This document shows positions 52,095 through 60,024 of a DNA stretch of 64,000 nt, in pieces. Below the pieces are notes generated by a model. The model was not told the DNA's origin and did no database searches. It saw only the letters and a program-made list of their open reading frames with translations. This stretch comes from Gammaproteobacteria bacterium. GTDB lineage: Bacteria > Pseudomonadota > Gammaproteobacteria > Acidithiobacillales > Acidithiobacillaceae. The DNA is taken from contig JAMCRJ010000005.1 of NCBI GenBank assembly GCA_023381645.1, positions 1 through 64,000 on the forward strand, in the 5' to 3' direction. Position 1 is the first letter of the stretch; each line of letters opens with the position of its first letter. The position numbers were made by a program, and so were the translations under genes.

Positions 52095-52959
52095 GGTGCG
52101 GATTTCCGTCCAAAGTCAGGATGGGCGCATAGAGTTCCGGGCGGCGATCCCGGAAGAGCCCCCACTCCAGCCGCTGGGCAGCGAGGGCTTGCAGGTCCAG
52201 ATCGGCGTAGAGGATGGTTTCTTCCGGACCCGCATGGGCAATGAGTGCGCCGGTCGCGTCGCTGATGAAGGAACCGCCATAGAAGGTGATCTCGCTTTCC
52301 CGGCCGATTTCCCGTCCCACCCGGTTGGCAGCCACGACGGGGATCAGGTTGGCGGCGGCATGGCCCTGCATGACCCGGGTCCAGTGCCCGCGACTGTGGA
52401 TTTGCGGCGCCTGAGGCTCGGAACCGATGGCAGTGGGGTAGAACAGTATTTCGGCGCCCCGCAGGGCCATCACCCGCGCCGCCTCCGGGAACCATTGGTC
52501 CCAGCAGATGGCGACGCCGAGGCGTCCGTAGCGGCTGTCGAACACGCGGAACCCGGTGTCGCCCGGGCTGAAATAGAACTTTTCCTGATAACCGGGGCCG
52601 TCCGGGATATGCGCCTTGCGATAAAGCCCGAGATCGCTGCCGTCGGCGTCAAAAACCACCAAACTGTTGAAGAAGGCGTTATTGGCGCGCTCAAAAAAAC
52701 TGACCGGGATCACGATCTCGCGTTGCCGCGCCAGCTTTTGCATGGCGAGCAGGGCGGGGTGGCTGTCGCGGGGCTGCGCCAGGGTCAGGAAATCGGGATT
52801 CTGATCTTTGCAGAAGTACGGCGTGCTGAAGAGTTCCTGGAGGAGGATGATCCTCGCTCCGGCATCGGCCGCTACGCTGACCTGCTGTAGCGCCTTCGCA
52901 ATATTCTCGGCCTCGTCTTCGCCAACGGCCATCTGAATGGCTGCCACTTTTACCCGCAC
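52087..52959 (-). CDS. aguB: N-carbamoylputrescine amidase-like carbon-nitrogen hydrolase
   Basis: A 290-residue nitrilase-superfamily enzyme with the Glu-Lys-Cys triad: LQELFSTPYF (Glu), YRKAHIPDGP (Lys) and AICWDQWFPEAAR (Cys). These match N-carbamoylputrescine amidases that finish agmatine-to-putrescine conversion. It overlaps puuD. No agmatine deiminase is in the window. Confidence 0.9.
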   Translation of the reverse strand: MRVKVAAIQMAVGEDEAENIAKALQQVSVAADAGARIILLQELFSTPYFCKDQNPDFLTLAQPRDSHPALLAMQKLARQREIVIPVSFFERANNAFFNSLVVFDADGSDLGLYRKAHIPDGPGYQEKFYFSPGDTGFRVFDSRYGRLGVAICWDQWFPEAARVMALRGAEILFYPTAIGSEPQAPQIHSRGHWTRVMQGHAAANLIPVVAANRVGREIGRESEITFYGGSFISDATGALIAHAGPEETILYADLDLQALAAQRLEWGLFRDRRPELYAPILTLDGNPHRG

Positions 52960-53110
52960 CTGTCACCTCGTCCGTTATGGCCAATCAAACATCACTTCCG
53001 GCCCGTGGGATAAGTATAGAGAACCCCATCACTGAGACAATAGGTGAAGTGACCGCTTATCAGGGAGAGGGCCAGGCTTGGGGATACAGCGGTATGGTGT
53101 ACCGAATGCC

Positions 53111-53425
53111 TTAACAGGGCCGGACGTCCGGTGGAACGGCGAGCTGGGGAGTGGTCATTGCCTGCTCCCCACCGCTGCACCAGCGGTAGGCCTGAACAGA
53201 AGACGCCGCAGTGTTGCCACAACTGCCGCAGCCGCCTGAATTGCAACTATGGCCACAACTTTTCCGGGTGCCCACGGATACCTGCTCGACCAGGCCGCGC
53301 CGCCGCCAGTACGCCAGCATGTCCTCGACCAGTCCGACCGAGAGCTTTAATTCCGCAGCTATCTGACTGGCGCTGGCCATGCCTCGTTTCTGTAGCTCCT
53401 CCCGAACTGCGAATAACGGTTTCAT
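53111..53425 (-). CDS. feoC: FeoC-like iron-transport regulator
   Basis: A 104-residue protein in the FeoC position. The N-terminal winged helix reads MASASQIAAELKLSVGLVEDMLAYW, and the Cys-rich block CGHSCNSGGCGSCG may bind an iron-sulfur cluster. It is longer than FeoC of enteric bacteria (about 80). The start overlaps feoB by four bases. FeoC affects FeoB stability or expression. Confidence 0.82.
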   Translation of the reverse strand: MKPLFAVREELQKRGMASASQIAAELKLSVGLVEDMLAYWRRRGLVEQVSVGTRKSCGHSCNSGGCGSCGNTAASSVQAYRWCSGGEQAMTTPQLAVPPDVRPC

Positions 53426-55770
53426 GCCGACGCACTTCGGTTCAGAGATGGTTTTGATAGGGCGTCGCTGCGTTGTCCATAAAGCCGCATACCGACAACC
53501 AGCAAGGCAAAAGCCGCCAGTACTCCCGCGATCCATGCTGCAGAATAGCCGGGATGTTCGGCGAAGGTGCCCGACTGGTAAATCACCGTGCTGGCGCTCC
53601 ATGCCAGGCCGGTGCCATAAAGCAGGGAGAAGCTCATCCATCCCCATCCGACTTCCCGGCGCAGTGCCCCCATGGTGCTGGCGCAGGGTACATAGAGCAG
53701 CACGAAGACCAGATAAGCAAAGGCGGAGAGGGTGGTGAATCCGGCCGCAATGGCTTGCAGGGTGGCACTTTCGGCACCGGATGCCTGTTCGGCGGTAGCC
53801 GTGGAGTCCATGGCCGAGAGGCCGAGCGGATCATCCAGTGTGGTAAAAAAAGTAACCGCGTTGGCAGGGATGGTTTTGATCGCACCCAGGAGTTGCCCGG
53901 CAATATCGGGATCGCGATAGTCCGCCATCAGATCGGCTGTATTCTGCCGCTGATAAATGCCGTTGAGGGTGCCGATCACGATCTCCTTGGCGGCCGCTCC
54001 GGCAATCAGGCCGGAAATGGCGGGCCAGTTGTCTTGATGAATGCCCATGGGTTCAAAAATCGGGACCAGCGCGCGGCTGCCCTGGGCGAGCAGGGAATGG
54101 TCGATGTCGGTGCTGCGCAGACCGTGATCCGTCCAACCGATGCCGGGGAGAATAAAGAGTACGACGCTGATGACCGCAATCACCCGGCCCACCCGGAAGA
54201 TAAACACCTTCAGGCGCTGCCAGGCCTGGAGAAACACACTGCGGAAACTGGGCAGGCGATAGGGTGGCAGTTCCATGACGAAGGGCTGTACCTCGCCGCG
54301 CAGGGCGGTCTTGCCAAGTAGCCCCGCCGTCAGCAGGGCAACGATGATCCCCAACACATAGAGGGCAAAGACCACCTGTCCGCCGTTGCTGCGGAAAAAC
54401 ACGACGGCAAAGGCCATGTAAATGGTCAGGCGCGCGGAGCAGGACATGAAGGGCTGCATCAGCACGGTCAGAATACGCCCCCGCGGGTCTTCGATGATGC
54501 GCGAGCCCATGATGGCGGGCACATTGCAGCCGAAGCCGATGACCATGGGCACCAGAGCATTACCGGGTAAGCCCATACGGCGCATCAGGCGGTCCATGGC
54601 GTAGGCGGCGCGGGCCATGTAGCCCGAGTCATCCAGAAAGGCGAGAAAGAGAAAAGTGAGGCCGATGGGTGGGATGAAGGAAACCACCAGATTCAGCCCG
54701 CCGCCGATACCACCGGCGATGATGGAGATCAGCCAGGTGGGCATCCCGGCGCCAAGCAGCAGATGACCGACGCCATGGATCAGCAGTGTTGCCGAGGCCT
54801 GATCGAAAAAGTCCAGGAGGATATTGCCGCCACTGAAGCTGACGACGAAAACCAGATACAGTATCGCCAGAAAAACCGGCACACCCAGCCAGTCGTTCAA
54901 TACCACTCGATCCAGTCGGTCGGTGATTTTTTGACGGAGCCCGGCCGGACCCTGCCGATGCATTGCAATGGCGGCCATTTCCTGCGCCCAGGCGAAGCGC
55001 CGGTCCATGATCAGGTCGGCAGGGGTTTCATCGCTCGTTACTGCGACTTCGCTGCTGATCTGCTGCAGAGCATGCTGCGTTTTTGGGTCGGTCGGGTCGG
55101 TGTTCCCTTCCAGCAGGCACAGGGCCTTAAAGCGCCGGTGTGCGGGTGGGTCACCGGGCAGCAAGGTGCCGAGGGCGGTGAGTGCCGCTTCGATACGCTG
55201 GCCGTAATCGAGCATATTACCCAGGGCGGGGTGATCCAGTGCCTGGGTCAAGGTCTCCACCAGCCTGGTGCGGCCCTTGGCTTTCCGGGCTACCATGGGG
55301 ATGACCGGAACACCCAAGGCTGCCGAGAGTTCATGGCTGCGTATCTGCAGACCGTGGGTTTCCGCCTCATCGACCATGTTCAGGACCAGAACCATCGGCC
55401 GCCCTGTTTCCAGAAGCTCGGAGGTCAGCGCCATGTGCCGCCCCAGATTGGAGGCATCGACGATGTTGACGATCAGTTCGATATCACTATCCAATAGGAA
55501 ATCGCGCGCCACCCGCTGATCTTCTCCGCCACCTCCCATCAAACTGTAGACACCGGGAAGGTCTACCACGGAGATTTTGCGGTGGCCTATGGTCATAGTG
55601 CCGCTGCGCCGCTCCACAGTGACGCCGGGCCAGTTGCCCACATGCTGATGGGCGCCGGTCAGCAGGTTGAAAAGGGTGGTTTTGCCGCAATTCGGGTTAC
55701 CCGCCAGGGCGATGACCGGCAACCTGGCCGACACCGGGCGGCGTTGTGGTGCTTCATGACAGGCGCTCAT
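53422..55770 (-). CDS. feoB: ferrous iron transporter FeoB
   Basis: A 782-residue inner-membrane ferrous iron transporter. The N-terminal G-domain has GNPNCGKTTLFN (G1), VDLPGVYSL (G3) and LNMVDEA (G4), followed by Gate and core membrane domains with ALVPMVIGFGCNVPAIM. Length is normal. It overlaps feoA and feoC by four bases each. It brings Fe(II), abundant at low pH, into the cell. Confidence 0.97.
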   Translation of the reverse strand: MSACHEAPQRRPVSARLPVIALAGNPNCGKTTLFNLLTGAHQHVGNWPGVTVERRSGTMTIGHRKISVVDLPGVYSLMGGGGEDQRVARDFLLDSDIELIVNIVDASNLGRHMALTSELLETGRPMVLVLNMVDEAETHGLQIRSHELSAALGVPVIPMVARKAKGRTRLVETLTQALDHPALGNMLDYGQRIEAALTALGTLLPGDPPAHRRFKALCLLEGNTDPTDPKTQHALQQISSEVAVTSDETPADLIMDRRFAWAQEMAAIAMHRQGPAGLRQKITDRLDRVVLNDWLGVPVFLAILYLVFVVSFSGGNILLDFFDQASATLLIHGVGHLLLGAGMPTWLISIIAGGIGGGLNLVVSFIPPIGLTFLFLAFLDDSGYMARAAYAMDRLMRRMGLPGNALVPMVIGFGCNVPAIMGSRIIEDPRGRILTVLMQPFMSCSARLTIYMAFAVVFFRSNGGQVVFALYVLGIIVALLTAGLLGKTALRGEVQPFVMELPPYRLPSFRSVFLQAWQRLKVFIFRVGRVIAVISVVLFILPGIGWTDHGLRSTDIDHSLLAQGSRALVPIFEPMGIHQDNWPAISGLIAGAAAKEIVIGTLNGIYQRQNTADLMADYRDPDIAGQLLGAIKTIPANAVTFFTTLDDPLGLSAMDSTATAEQASGAESATLQAIAAGFTTLSAFAYLVFVLLYVPCASTMGALRREVGWGWMSFSLLYGTGLAWSASTVIYQSGTFAEHPGYSAAWIAGVLAAFALLVVGMRLYGQRSDALSKPSLNRSASA

Positions 55771-56069
55771 GTTTTTTCTCCGGTATGGGTGCTTTCCGTG
55801 GGGATGATGGCTACGCGGATACGCTGGATGACTCCCCAGCCCAAGGCGACGCGTGCGCCCCCCACCTGTAAGACCGCGCCGCGTTTGCCGGGTCCATGCA
55901 CCACGCGGACAGGAGTGTCGCGGCGGATACCCAGCATGCCCAGGCGCTGCTGCATGACTTTGCCTCCGGTGATTTCCAGTACCCGGGCATGGTCGCCAAG
56001 ACGGAGATCACCGATGAAAAGTGACTCGGATGAGGAAATAATAGATGAGTTCATGATGAAAGCGTCCAT
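55767..56069 (-). CDS. feoA: ferrous iron transport protein FeoA
   Basis: A 100-residue protein with an SH3-like FeoA domain, visible in LRLGDHARVLEITGG and MLGIRRDTPVRVVHG. It assists FeoB. An ATG at 56069 is listed; an ATG five codons later is possible. It lies 17 bases after the porin gene. Confidence 0.93.
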   Translation of the reverse strand: MDAFIMNSSIISSSESLFIGDLRLGDHARVLEITGGKVMQQRLGMLGIRRDTPVRVVHGPGKRGAVLQVGGARVALGWGVIQRIRVAIIPTESTHTGEKT

Positions 56070-56086
56070 GGCAGATCCGTCGGATT

Positions 56087-57343
56087 TCAGAAGAATTCAA
56101 CATGTACGCGCAGAAGGGCAACGGTGCTATCCGGATAATAGCCATTGGGATGCTGAATATACTGAAGGTCCGGCTGCAGACTGACATGCTCCGCGAGTTT
56201 CGCCACGTAGGTCAATTCATAGGATGTTTCCGCGCCGCGAATATCTGCCGGCTCCACACCCAGGCCCGCCGCCACGGGTCCGGAGCGTAGCCAGGCCATA
56301 GCCATGCCTACGGACAGGCTGTCATCCGGCCGACTGGCGAAGGGATGACCCAGGCGCAAGCCGAGGCCCAGATACCAGGGTACTGGATTGAGGTTCTGCG
56401 GCGCGCCGCCCATCTGGATAAAAGCGCCCAGTTCCCGTTCTCCAGACAGATCCCAATTGCCCTCGGCCACGGCATAGATGCCGGAGGTGGTCGGGGAAAG
56501 CCCGTAGAGGTCTGCGTTGGATTGTTGATAATGCCAGGCACCCATCTTGAGCACATACTCGCCGTAATCGTCGGTATTATCCTCCAGATCCTCGTCATCT
56601 TTTTTACCCCAGTGCAGGCCGCCTTCCCACAACGCCATGTAGCCGCGGTCGAAGGCGGACGTCTGGTGCTGTGGGTCACCCTGAAATACTGCAACCTTGC
56701 TGCTCAGGTGCTCGTTATGGATACCCACCAGAAGCCCCAGGCCAGAGTAAGGATAGGTGGCGGTACCTGGGACGTTGACGGTCATGGTCGGGGTTATGCC
56801 AAAGGAGCTGTTGATGAGCTGCAAGGCATTGGCGGTGACGTCGAAGTAATAATTCACATCCATGTAACCGACACGGGTGTTGATCCAGTCTGTCCAGCGT
56901 TGGCGAAAGGCGGCATCGTAAAAACGGATCGCGTCGGGTGCCCAGATGTTGCTGGCCGTCTGGATGTCGCCGCTATAATTTTGCTGGACTTTGCTGCTGT
57001 AAATGCCCATGAGGGAGAGGCTAAATTTGCCGCCCTTCCAGAGACCGGCCTTTTCGGTGTCATACTTGGCACCAATCTGCCCGGCAAGGTTGCCCTCGCT
57101 GCCACGGCGAATGCCGCCGGTGAGGTTGGAAAATAGTTCGCTGTCGGCATGTCCAGCCCAGGAGATGCCGTCGGTTAGGTGACGGTAAGCGGGCAAATAT
57201 TTGGGAGAAAGGCCTGTTGCATCGGGGACGGGACCGTTTCCCAGGGGCGCTGGATCCTCCGCCGCCCAGATAGCAGAAAATGGCCCGAAAGTGCCAGCGC
57301 AGATGATAAGCACGGCACTGGCCGGGCGAAAAAGACGGGGCAT
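56087..57343 (-). CDS. feoP: OprB-like porin of the feo operon
   Basis: A 418-residue outer-membrane porin with a signal peptide cleaved near SAIWA. It is an OprB-like barrel (GISWAGHADSELFSNLTGG... and the aromatic C-terminus VEFF). In Acidithiobacillus ferrooxidans a porin gene called feoP precedes feoAB, and this copy is in that position, so Fe(II) passage through the outer membrane is the likely role. It is the first gene of the four-gene operon. Confidence 0.88.
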   Translation of the reverse strand: MPRLFRPASAVLIICAGTFGPFSAIWAAEDPAPLGNGPVPDATGLSPKYLPAYRHLTDGISWAGHADSELFSNLTGGIRRGSEGNLAGQIGAKYDTEKAGLWKGGKFSLSLMGIYSSKVQQNYSGDIQTASNIWAPDAIRFYDAAFRQRWTDWINTRVGYMDVNYYFDVTANALQLINSSFGITPTMTVNVPGTATYPYSGLGLLVGIHNEHLSSKVAVFQGDPQHQTSAFDRGYMALWEGGLHWGKKDDEDLEDNTDDYGEYVLKMGAWHYQQSNADLYGLSPTTSGIYAVAEGNWDLSGERELGAFIQMGGAPQNLNPVPWYLGLGLRLGHPFASRPDDSLSVGMAMAWLRSGPVAAGLGVEPADIRGAETSYELTYVAKLAEHVSLQPDLQYIQHPNGYYPDSTVALLRVHVEFF

Positions 57344-57367
57344 GGGGTACGCTCCTTATATTAATGT

Positions 57368-57380
57368 AATAAGACTTATT
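57368..57380. promoter_or_regulatory. Fur-box-like dyad upstream of feoP
   Basis: AATAAG-A-CTTATT is a 6-1-6 palindrome in an AT-rich region 24 bases before the feoP start. Fur-type regulators use such 6-1-6 sites. Location and operon content agree with iron control, but the match to the core consensus is by eye. Confidence 0.45.
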
Positions 57381-57555
57381 CGCGTTAGTATATAGAGAGA
57401 GGGCTGTATGTCAACCATCCCGGACCAGAGCGGGCGTGGCCTCGGAATCCTGTTGCAATCGTGGTAACGATAGCCATTGTCAGGACTTGCCCGGAGGTTC
57501 GCCATAGTGCTTCATGACTAGCGATGGGGTCTTGCCTCGGGGGTGAATACGACCT

Positions 57556-57576
57556 ATAGTCCCAAAAACGGACTAT
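57556..57576. promoter_or_regulatory. inverted repeat ATAGTCC-N7-GGACTAT
   Basis: Two perfect seven-base arms with an A-rich loop, just before an AT-rich run that may contain a promoter for the RNA-like element. It may be an operator. No T-run follows. Confidence 0.4.
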
Positions 57577-57609
57577 GGACCATTGATTTTAATAATGACT
57601 AATATTAGA

Positions 57610-57727
57610 CCTGATTTGGGAGAGAGTGACCGCGTAACCGGTAGCCCGGCGGGCGCTCTGGGTCATCGTCATGTGTCCGCATCAGGAGCGCAGCATGTAT
57701 ACCGAGCCGAACCTGTTCGGCTTTTTT
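57610..57727 (+). ncRNA. candidate structured RNA or leader with terminator
   Basis: The ends CCTGAT (57610-57615) and ATCAGG (57681-57686) pair perfectly; inside, GTGACC pairs with GGTCAT, and GCCCGGCGGGC folds on itself. A separate rho-independent terminator, AGCCGAA and TTCGGCT with a six-T run, closes it at 57705-57727. It could be a small RNA or an attenuated leader for the NlpC/P60 gene. I could not match it to a known riboswitch; sequence reading alone does not show that it is transcribed. Confidence 0.4.
57705..57727 (+). terminator. rho-independent terminator before the NlpC/P60 gene
   Basis: AGCCGAA and TTCGGCT form a seven-base-pair stem around CCTG and are followed by six T. It lies upstream, not downstream, of the next plus-strand gene, so it ends an upstream transcript or a leader RNA. 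Confidence 0.85.
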
Positions 57728-57852
57728 ATTGTGGGTAGGGAGAGCCTCGAAGTTTCTCTGTCTTGTTTTGAGAAATGGCAATGTCTCTGCATAATCGGCC
57801 AACGGGCAGATTACGCAGCGGCGATTCCCAGGTGATTCGGGAGATCGAACGA

Positions 57853-58953
57853 ATGCAAAAAAAACATCGCTGGCAGGTTGCCATGGCGGTAATGACGTTT
57901 TTAGGCGGGATCAGTGTGTGTCAGGCGGCCCCGCACGGGGTGGTTCACAAGCCTTTGCATCGGGTCAGTCACCACTATATCCATAGGCCTTTGCATCGGG
58001 TCAGCCACCACTATACCCACACACCCTTGCATAGGATCGCTCACCATGCTTACATGCGCTCCCACCACAAGGCGAAACGTGCCGCAAAAAGCGACTACAC
58101 CTCGCTGACGCCGACGGCGTTACAGTTGATGCATCTTGCCCCCGTTGAATTTGCTGGAGTCGGTGCGGCGCCGCAGCCCGTTCCGACCTACGCTTTCCCA
58201 GTGCAGTACTTTCCGGTAGCGGATACAGATAACGTAACCAGCCCCGTTTTTGTCGACCAGTCGCTGGGGCTGGTCAAGGTCGGGATGGTGACGGATGACG
58301 CGCCAGTGGTTCTTCCGAAAAGGCCAGTGACCGCTCCGGTTGATCCGGTGCCGGGGACCCCGTTGCCGGAGCAATCGCATCTGCGGCTGGCGTTGGAGAT
58401 GCTGGCGAGTCAGGCCTATCACTGGACGCGCCACCCTTTGCAGGCGCTGGAAAGCAGTGGAAATATCGTTGTCGGGCCGCCGCAGGAGGCTGCCCAACTG
58501 GCGGATGATATTGCGCAGGAAGGGGAATATGCGGATTCGTATGGCCATTCCGACACAGACTCTTGGCTGTCCCCTCGCCGGATGGTGGTTTCTGCGCTCA
58601 AATTCATCGGTGCTCCCTATCGCTGGGGTGGGATGAGCCCGGTCTCGGGGTTTGACTGCAGTGGTTTCGTCAAATATATTCTGGCGAAATTTGATATTCA
58701 TGTGCCGCGTACCTCTTATGCCCAGGCCGCCGAGTTGCGGAGGGTTTCCCGGGATGATCTGAAGCCGGGCGACCTGGTGTTTTTTGACACGCTGCACCGG
58801 CCTTTTTCCCATGTCGGGATATATATCGGTGACCAGCACTTTGTCAGCGCCCAGACCCCGAGCACGGGGGTTCGAGTAGCGAGTTTGAATGACCCTTATT
58901 GGGCCGCCCGTTTTGACGGGGCGCGCCGTCTGCCGGTGTCCAGCGCTTCCTGA
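57853..58953 (+). CDS. NlpC/P60 cell-wall hydrolase with His-rich N-terminal repeats
   Basis: A 366-residue exported hydrolase. The start at 57853 follows GGGAGA and gives a signal peptide (residues 1-25, ending VCQA). Then comes a His-rich region of 12-residue repeats with PLHRVSHHY, a Pro-rich linker and a C-terminal NlpC/P60 domain with the catalytic Cys in GFDCSGFVKYI, His in FSHVGIYIG, and a third polar residue. It cleaves peptide bonds in peptidoglycan. The His-rich repeats may bind metals or respond to acid; this is inference. A terminator follows. Confidence 0.9.
   Translation: MQKKHRWQVAMAVMTFLGGISVCQAAPHGVVHKPLHRVSHHYIHRPLHRVSHHYTHTPLHRIAHHAYMRSHHKAKRAAKSDYTSLTPTALQLMHLAPVEFAGVGAAPQPVPTYAFPVQYFPVADTDNVTSPVFVDQSLGLVKVGMVTDDAPVVLPKRPVTAPVDPVPGTPLPEQSHLRLALEMLASQAYHWTRHPLQALESSGNIVVGPPQEAAQLADDIAQEGEYADSYGHSDTDSWLSPRRMVVSALKFIGAPYRWGGMSPVSGFDCSGFVKYILAKFDIHVPRTSYAQAAELRRVSRDDLKPGDLVFFDTLHRPFSHVGIYIGDQHFVSAQTPSTGVRVASLNDPYWAARFDGARRLPVSSAS
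57952..58053 (+). repeat. 36-base tandem repeats, about 2.8 units
   Basis: Units start at 57952, 57988 and 58024. The first two match at most positions, while the third is more divergent. They encode three rounds of a 12-residue His-rich unit inside the hydrolase. Confidence 0.85.
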
Positions 58954-58984
58954 TGACGAAGTAACCATCCGCCCTATCGTCTAC

Positions 58985-59016
58985 AACCCGCGCCCTGATT
59001 CAGCCAGCGGGTTTTT
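58985..59016 (+). terminator. terminator after the NlpC/P60 gene
   Basis: AACCCGC and GCGGGTT pair across a 15-base loop and are followed by a T-run. Confidence 0.75.
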
Positions 59017-59050
59017 TATTCTGTAGGGCGGGCCGCGACGCATATGGGCG

Positions 59051-59272
59051 CTAGACGTCCGGCTCCATATCATCCGGCGTCTTCCACTCATAACGGTCGG
59101 GCGCCTGAGTCTGGGCAGCCGTGAATCCCTCCTTCTGAAGCAGTTCAGCCAAGGCAACGGCTCCTGGCCCGGCTGTTTTTGGGTTCGCCAGGATGTCGCT
59201 GGCGATTTGTGCCGCCTCATGGGCGGTCAAAATGACTTCTACGCTCTGTTCTTTCTCTTCGCGAATTCGCAT
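59051..59272 (-). CDS. small hypothetical protein A
   Basis: A 73-residue protein, soluble, of unknown family. The pattern ILTAHEAAQIASDILANPKTAG...VALAELLQKEGF resembles the neighbour at 59284-59478 (FDKKDIAKIVEPIIKN...VAYLLAQQDY), so the two appear to be diverged paralogues in tandem. No function is inferred. Confidence 0.7.
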   Translation of the reverse strand: MRIREEKEQSVEVILTAHEAAQIASDILANPKTAGPGAVALAELLQKEGFTAAQTQAPDRYEWKTPDDMEPDV

Positions 59273-59283
59273 GGCGGCTTCCT

Positions 59284-59478
59284 TTAGTCAAAGACATGGG
59301 GTGGTTGTTTGAAATGGTCCACGATCCGGTAATCCTGTTGGGCCAACAGATAGGCCACATCCAGCGTATCTTTGGCAAAGCCCGCGGCATTTTTGATAAT
59401 GGGTTCGACTATTTTGGCAATATCCTTTTTGTCGAAGCGGATGGTGATGCTTTGGTCGTCTTTGTGGATGATTTCCAT
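59284..59478 (-). CDS. small hypothetical protein B
   Basis: A 64-residue protein; AGGAGA lies before the ATG at 59478. It resembles small protein A directly downstream in the spacing of helix-forming segments. It has no signal peptide or cysteine. It is probably co-transcribed with small protein A, eleven bases downstream. Confidence 0.7.
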   Translation of the reverse strand: MEIIHKDDQSITIRFDKKDIAKIVEPIIKNAAGFAKDTLDVAYLLAQQDYRIVDHFKQPPHVFD

Positions 59479-59577
59479 GGTGCTCTCCTTTGCTGGATCA
59501 AGAGACAGCTTTCTGACGATGAATGATTGTGAAGGTCTAAAAAGGATTTTTATAATCCATACGATATGATCCTGTTT

Positions 59578-59946
59578 TTAGGTTCGGTCCGGCGCCGGAG
59601 TTTTGTCAAGGGGCCCGGCTGCGCCGGAGGGTGCCCCGCTCCGATCCATGCGGGCGAGCAAATGCAGGCCGCCGATAATGCCGAGGATGCGTTTGCGCAC
59701 GGCGTCCTCCCAGATGTCCTGGGCCACCAGGGGCCAGCATTTGCACTGGGTATGCGCGGCGCGGAAAATGGGCGGTGCGGCGTGGCAGTCGAGGGCGATG
59801 AGTAGATCGGGCCAGTCGTGGTCGGTTTCCTCCGCCCTCGCCTCCAGCCAGCCGGCGCCCAGGGATTCCGCCAGCGTCGCGGCATGGCGCGCCTTCGCCG
59901 GATCGGTCGGATGCCAGAACAGGATGCGTGCACGCCGTTTATACAT
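59578..59946 (-). CDS. degenerate low-molecular-weight phosphatase-like protein
   Basis: A 122-residue protein. RILFWHPTDPAKARHAATLAESL aligns in spacing with the P-loop start of low-molecular-weight tyrosine phosphatases and ArsC (VLFxCxxNxxRSxxAE), but the catalytic Cys position is His and the Arg is lost. The later DWPDLLIALD matches the strand after that loop. A binding or regulatory role is possible. The 626-residue frame extending further upstream is a shadow of the helicase. It is divergent from the helicase gene. Confidence 0.65.
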   Translation of the reverse strand: MYKRRARILFWHPTDPAKARHAATLAESLGAGWLEARAEETDHDWPDLLIALDCHAAPPIFRAAHTQCKCWPLVAQDIWEDAVRKRILGIIGGLHLLARMDRSGAPSGAAGPLDKTPAPDRT

Positions 59947-60024
59947 GAATGCCCTCTTTCCCCATGATTTGTGTAAAAATAGCAGGACTGACGATAAAAC
60001 GGGAGCAGCGATGAGGTGTCGGGC

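Larger units (their letters stand above)
57404..57852. other. noncoding stretch between feoP and the NlpC/P60 gene
   Basis: This gap of about 450 bases holds no convincing coding frame. It contains a dyad at 57556-57576, an RNA-like element at 57610-57727 ending in a terminator, and a 125-base region before the NlpC/P60 start. The 57404-57550 part shows nothing that I recognise. Confidence 0.6.

Noticed and set aside
57610..57727. Glycine riboswitch
   Set aside because: GGGAGAGA near the start looks similar, but the conserved core of the aptamer and a glycine-related gene are missing.
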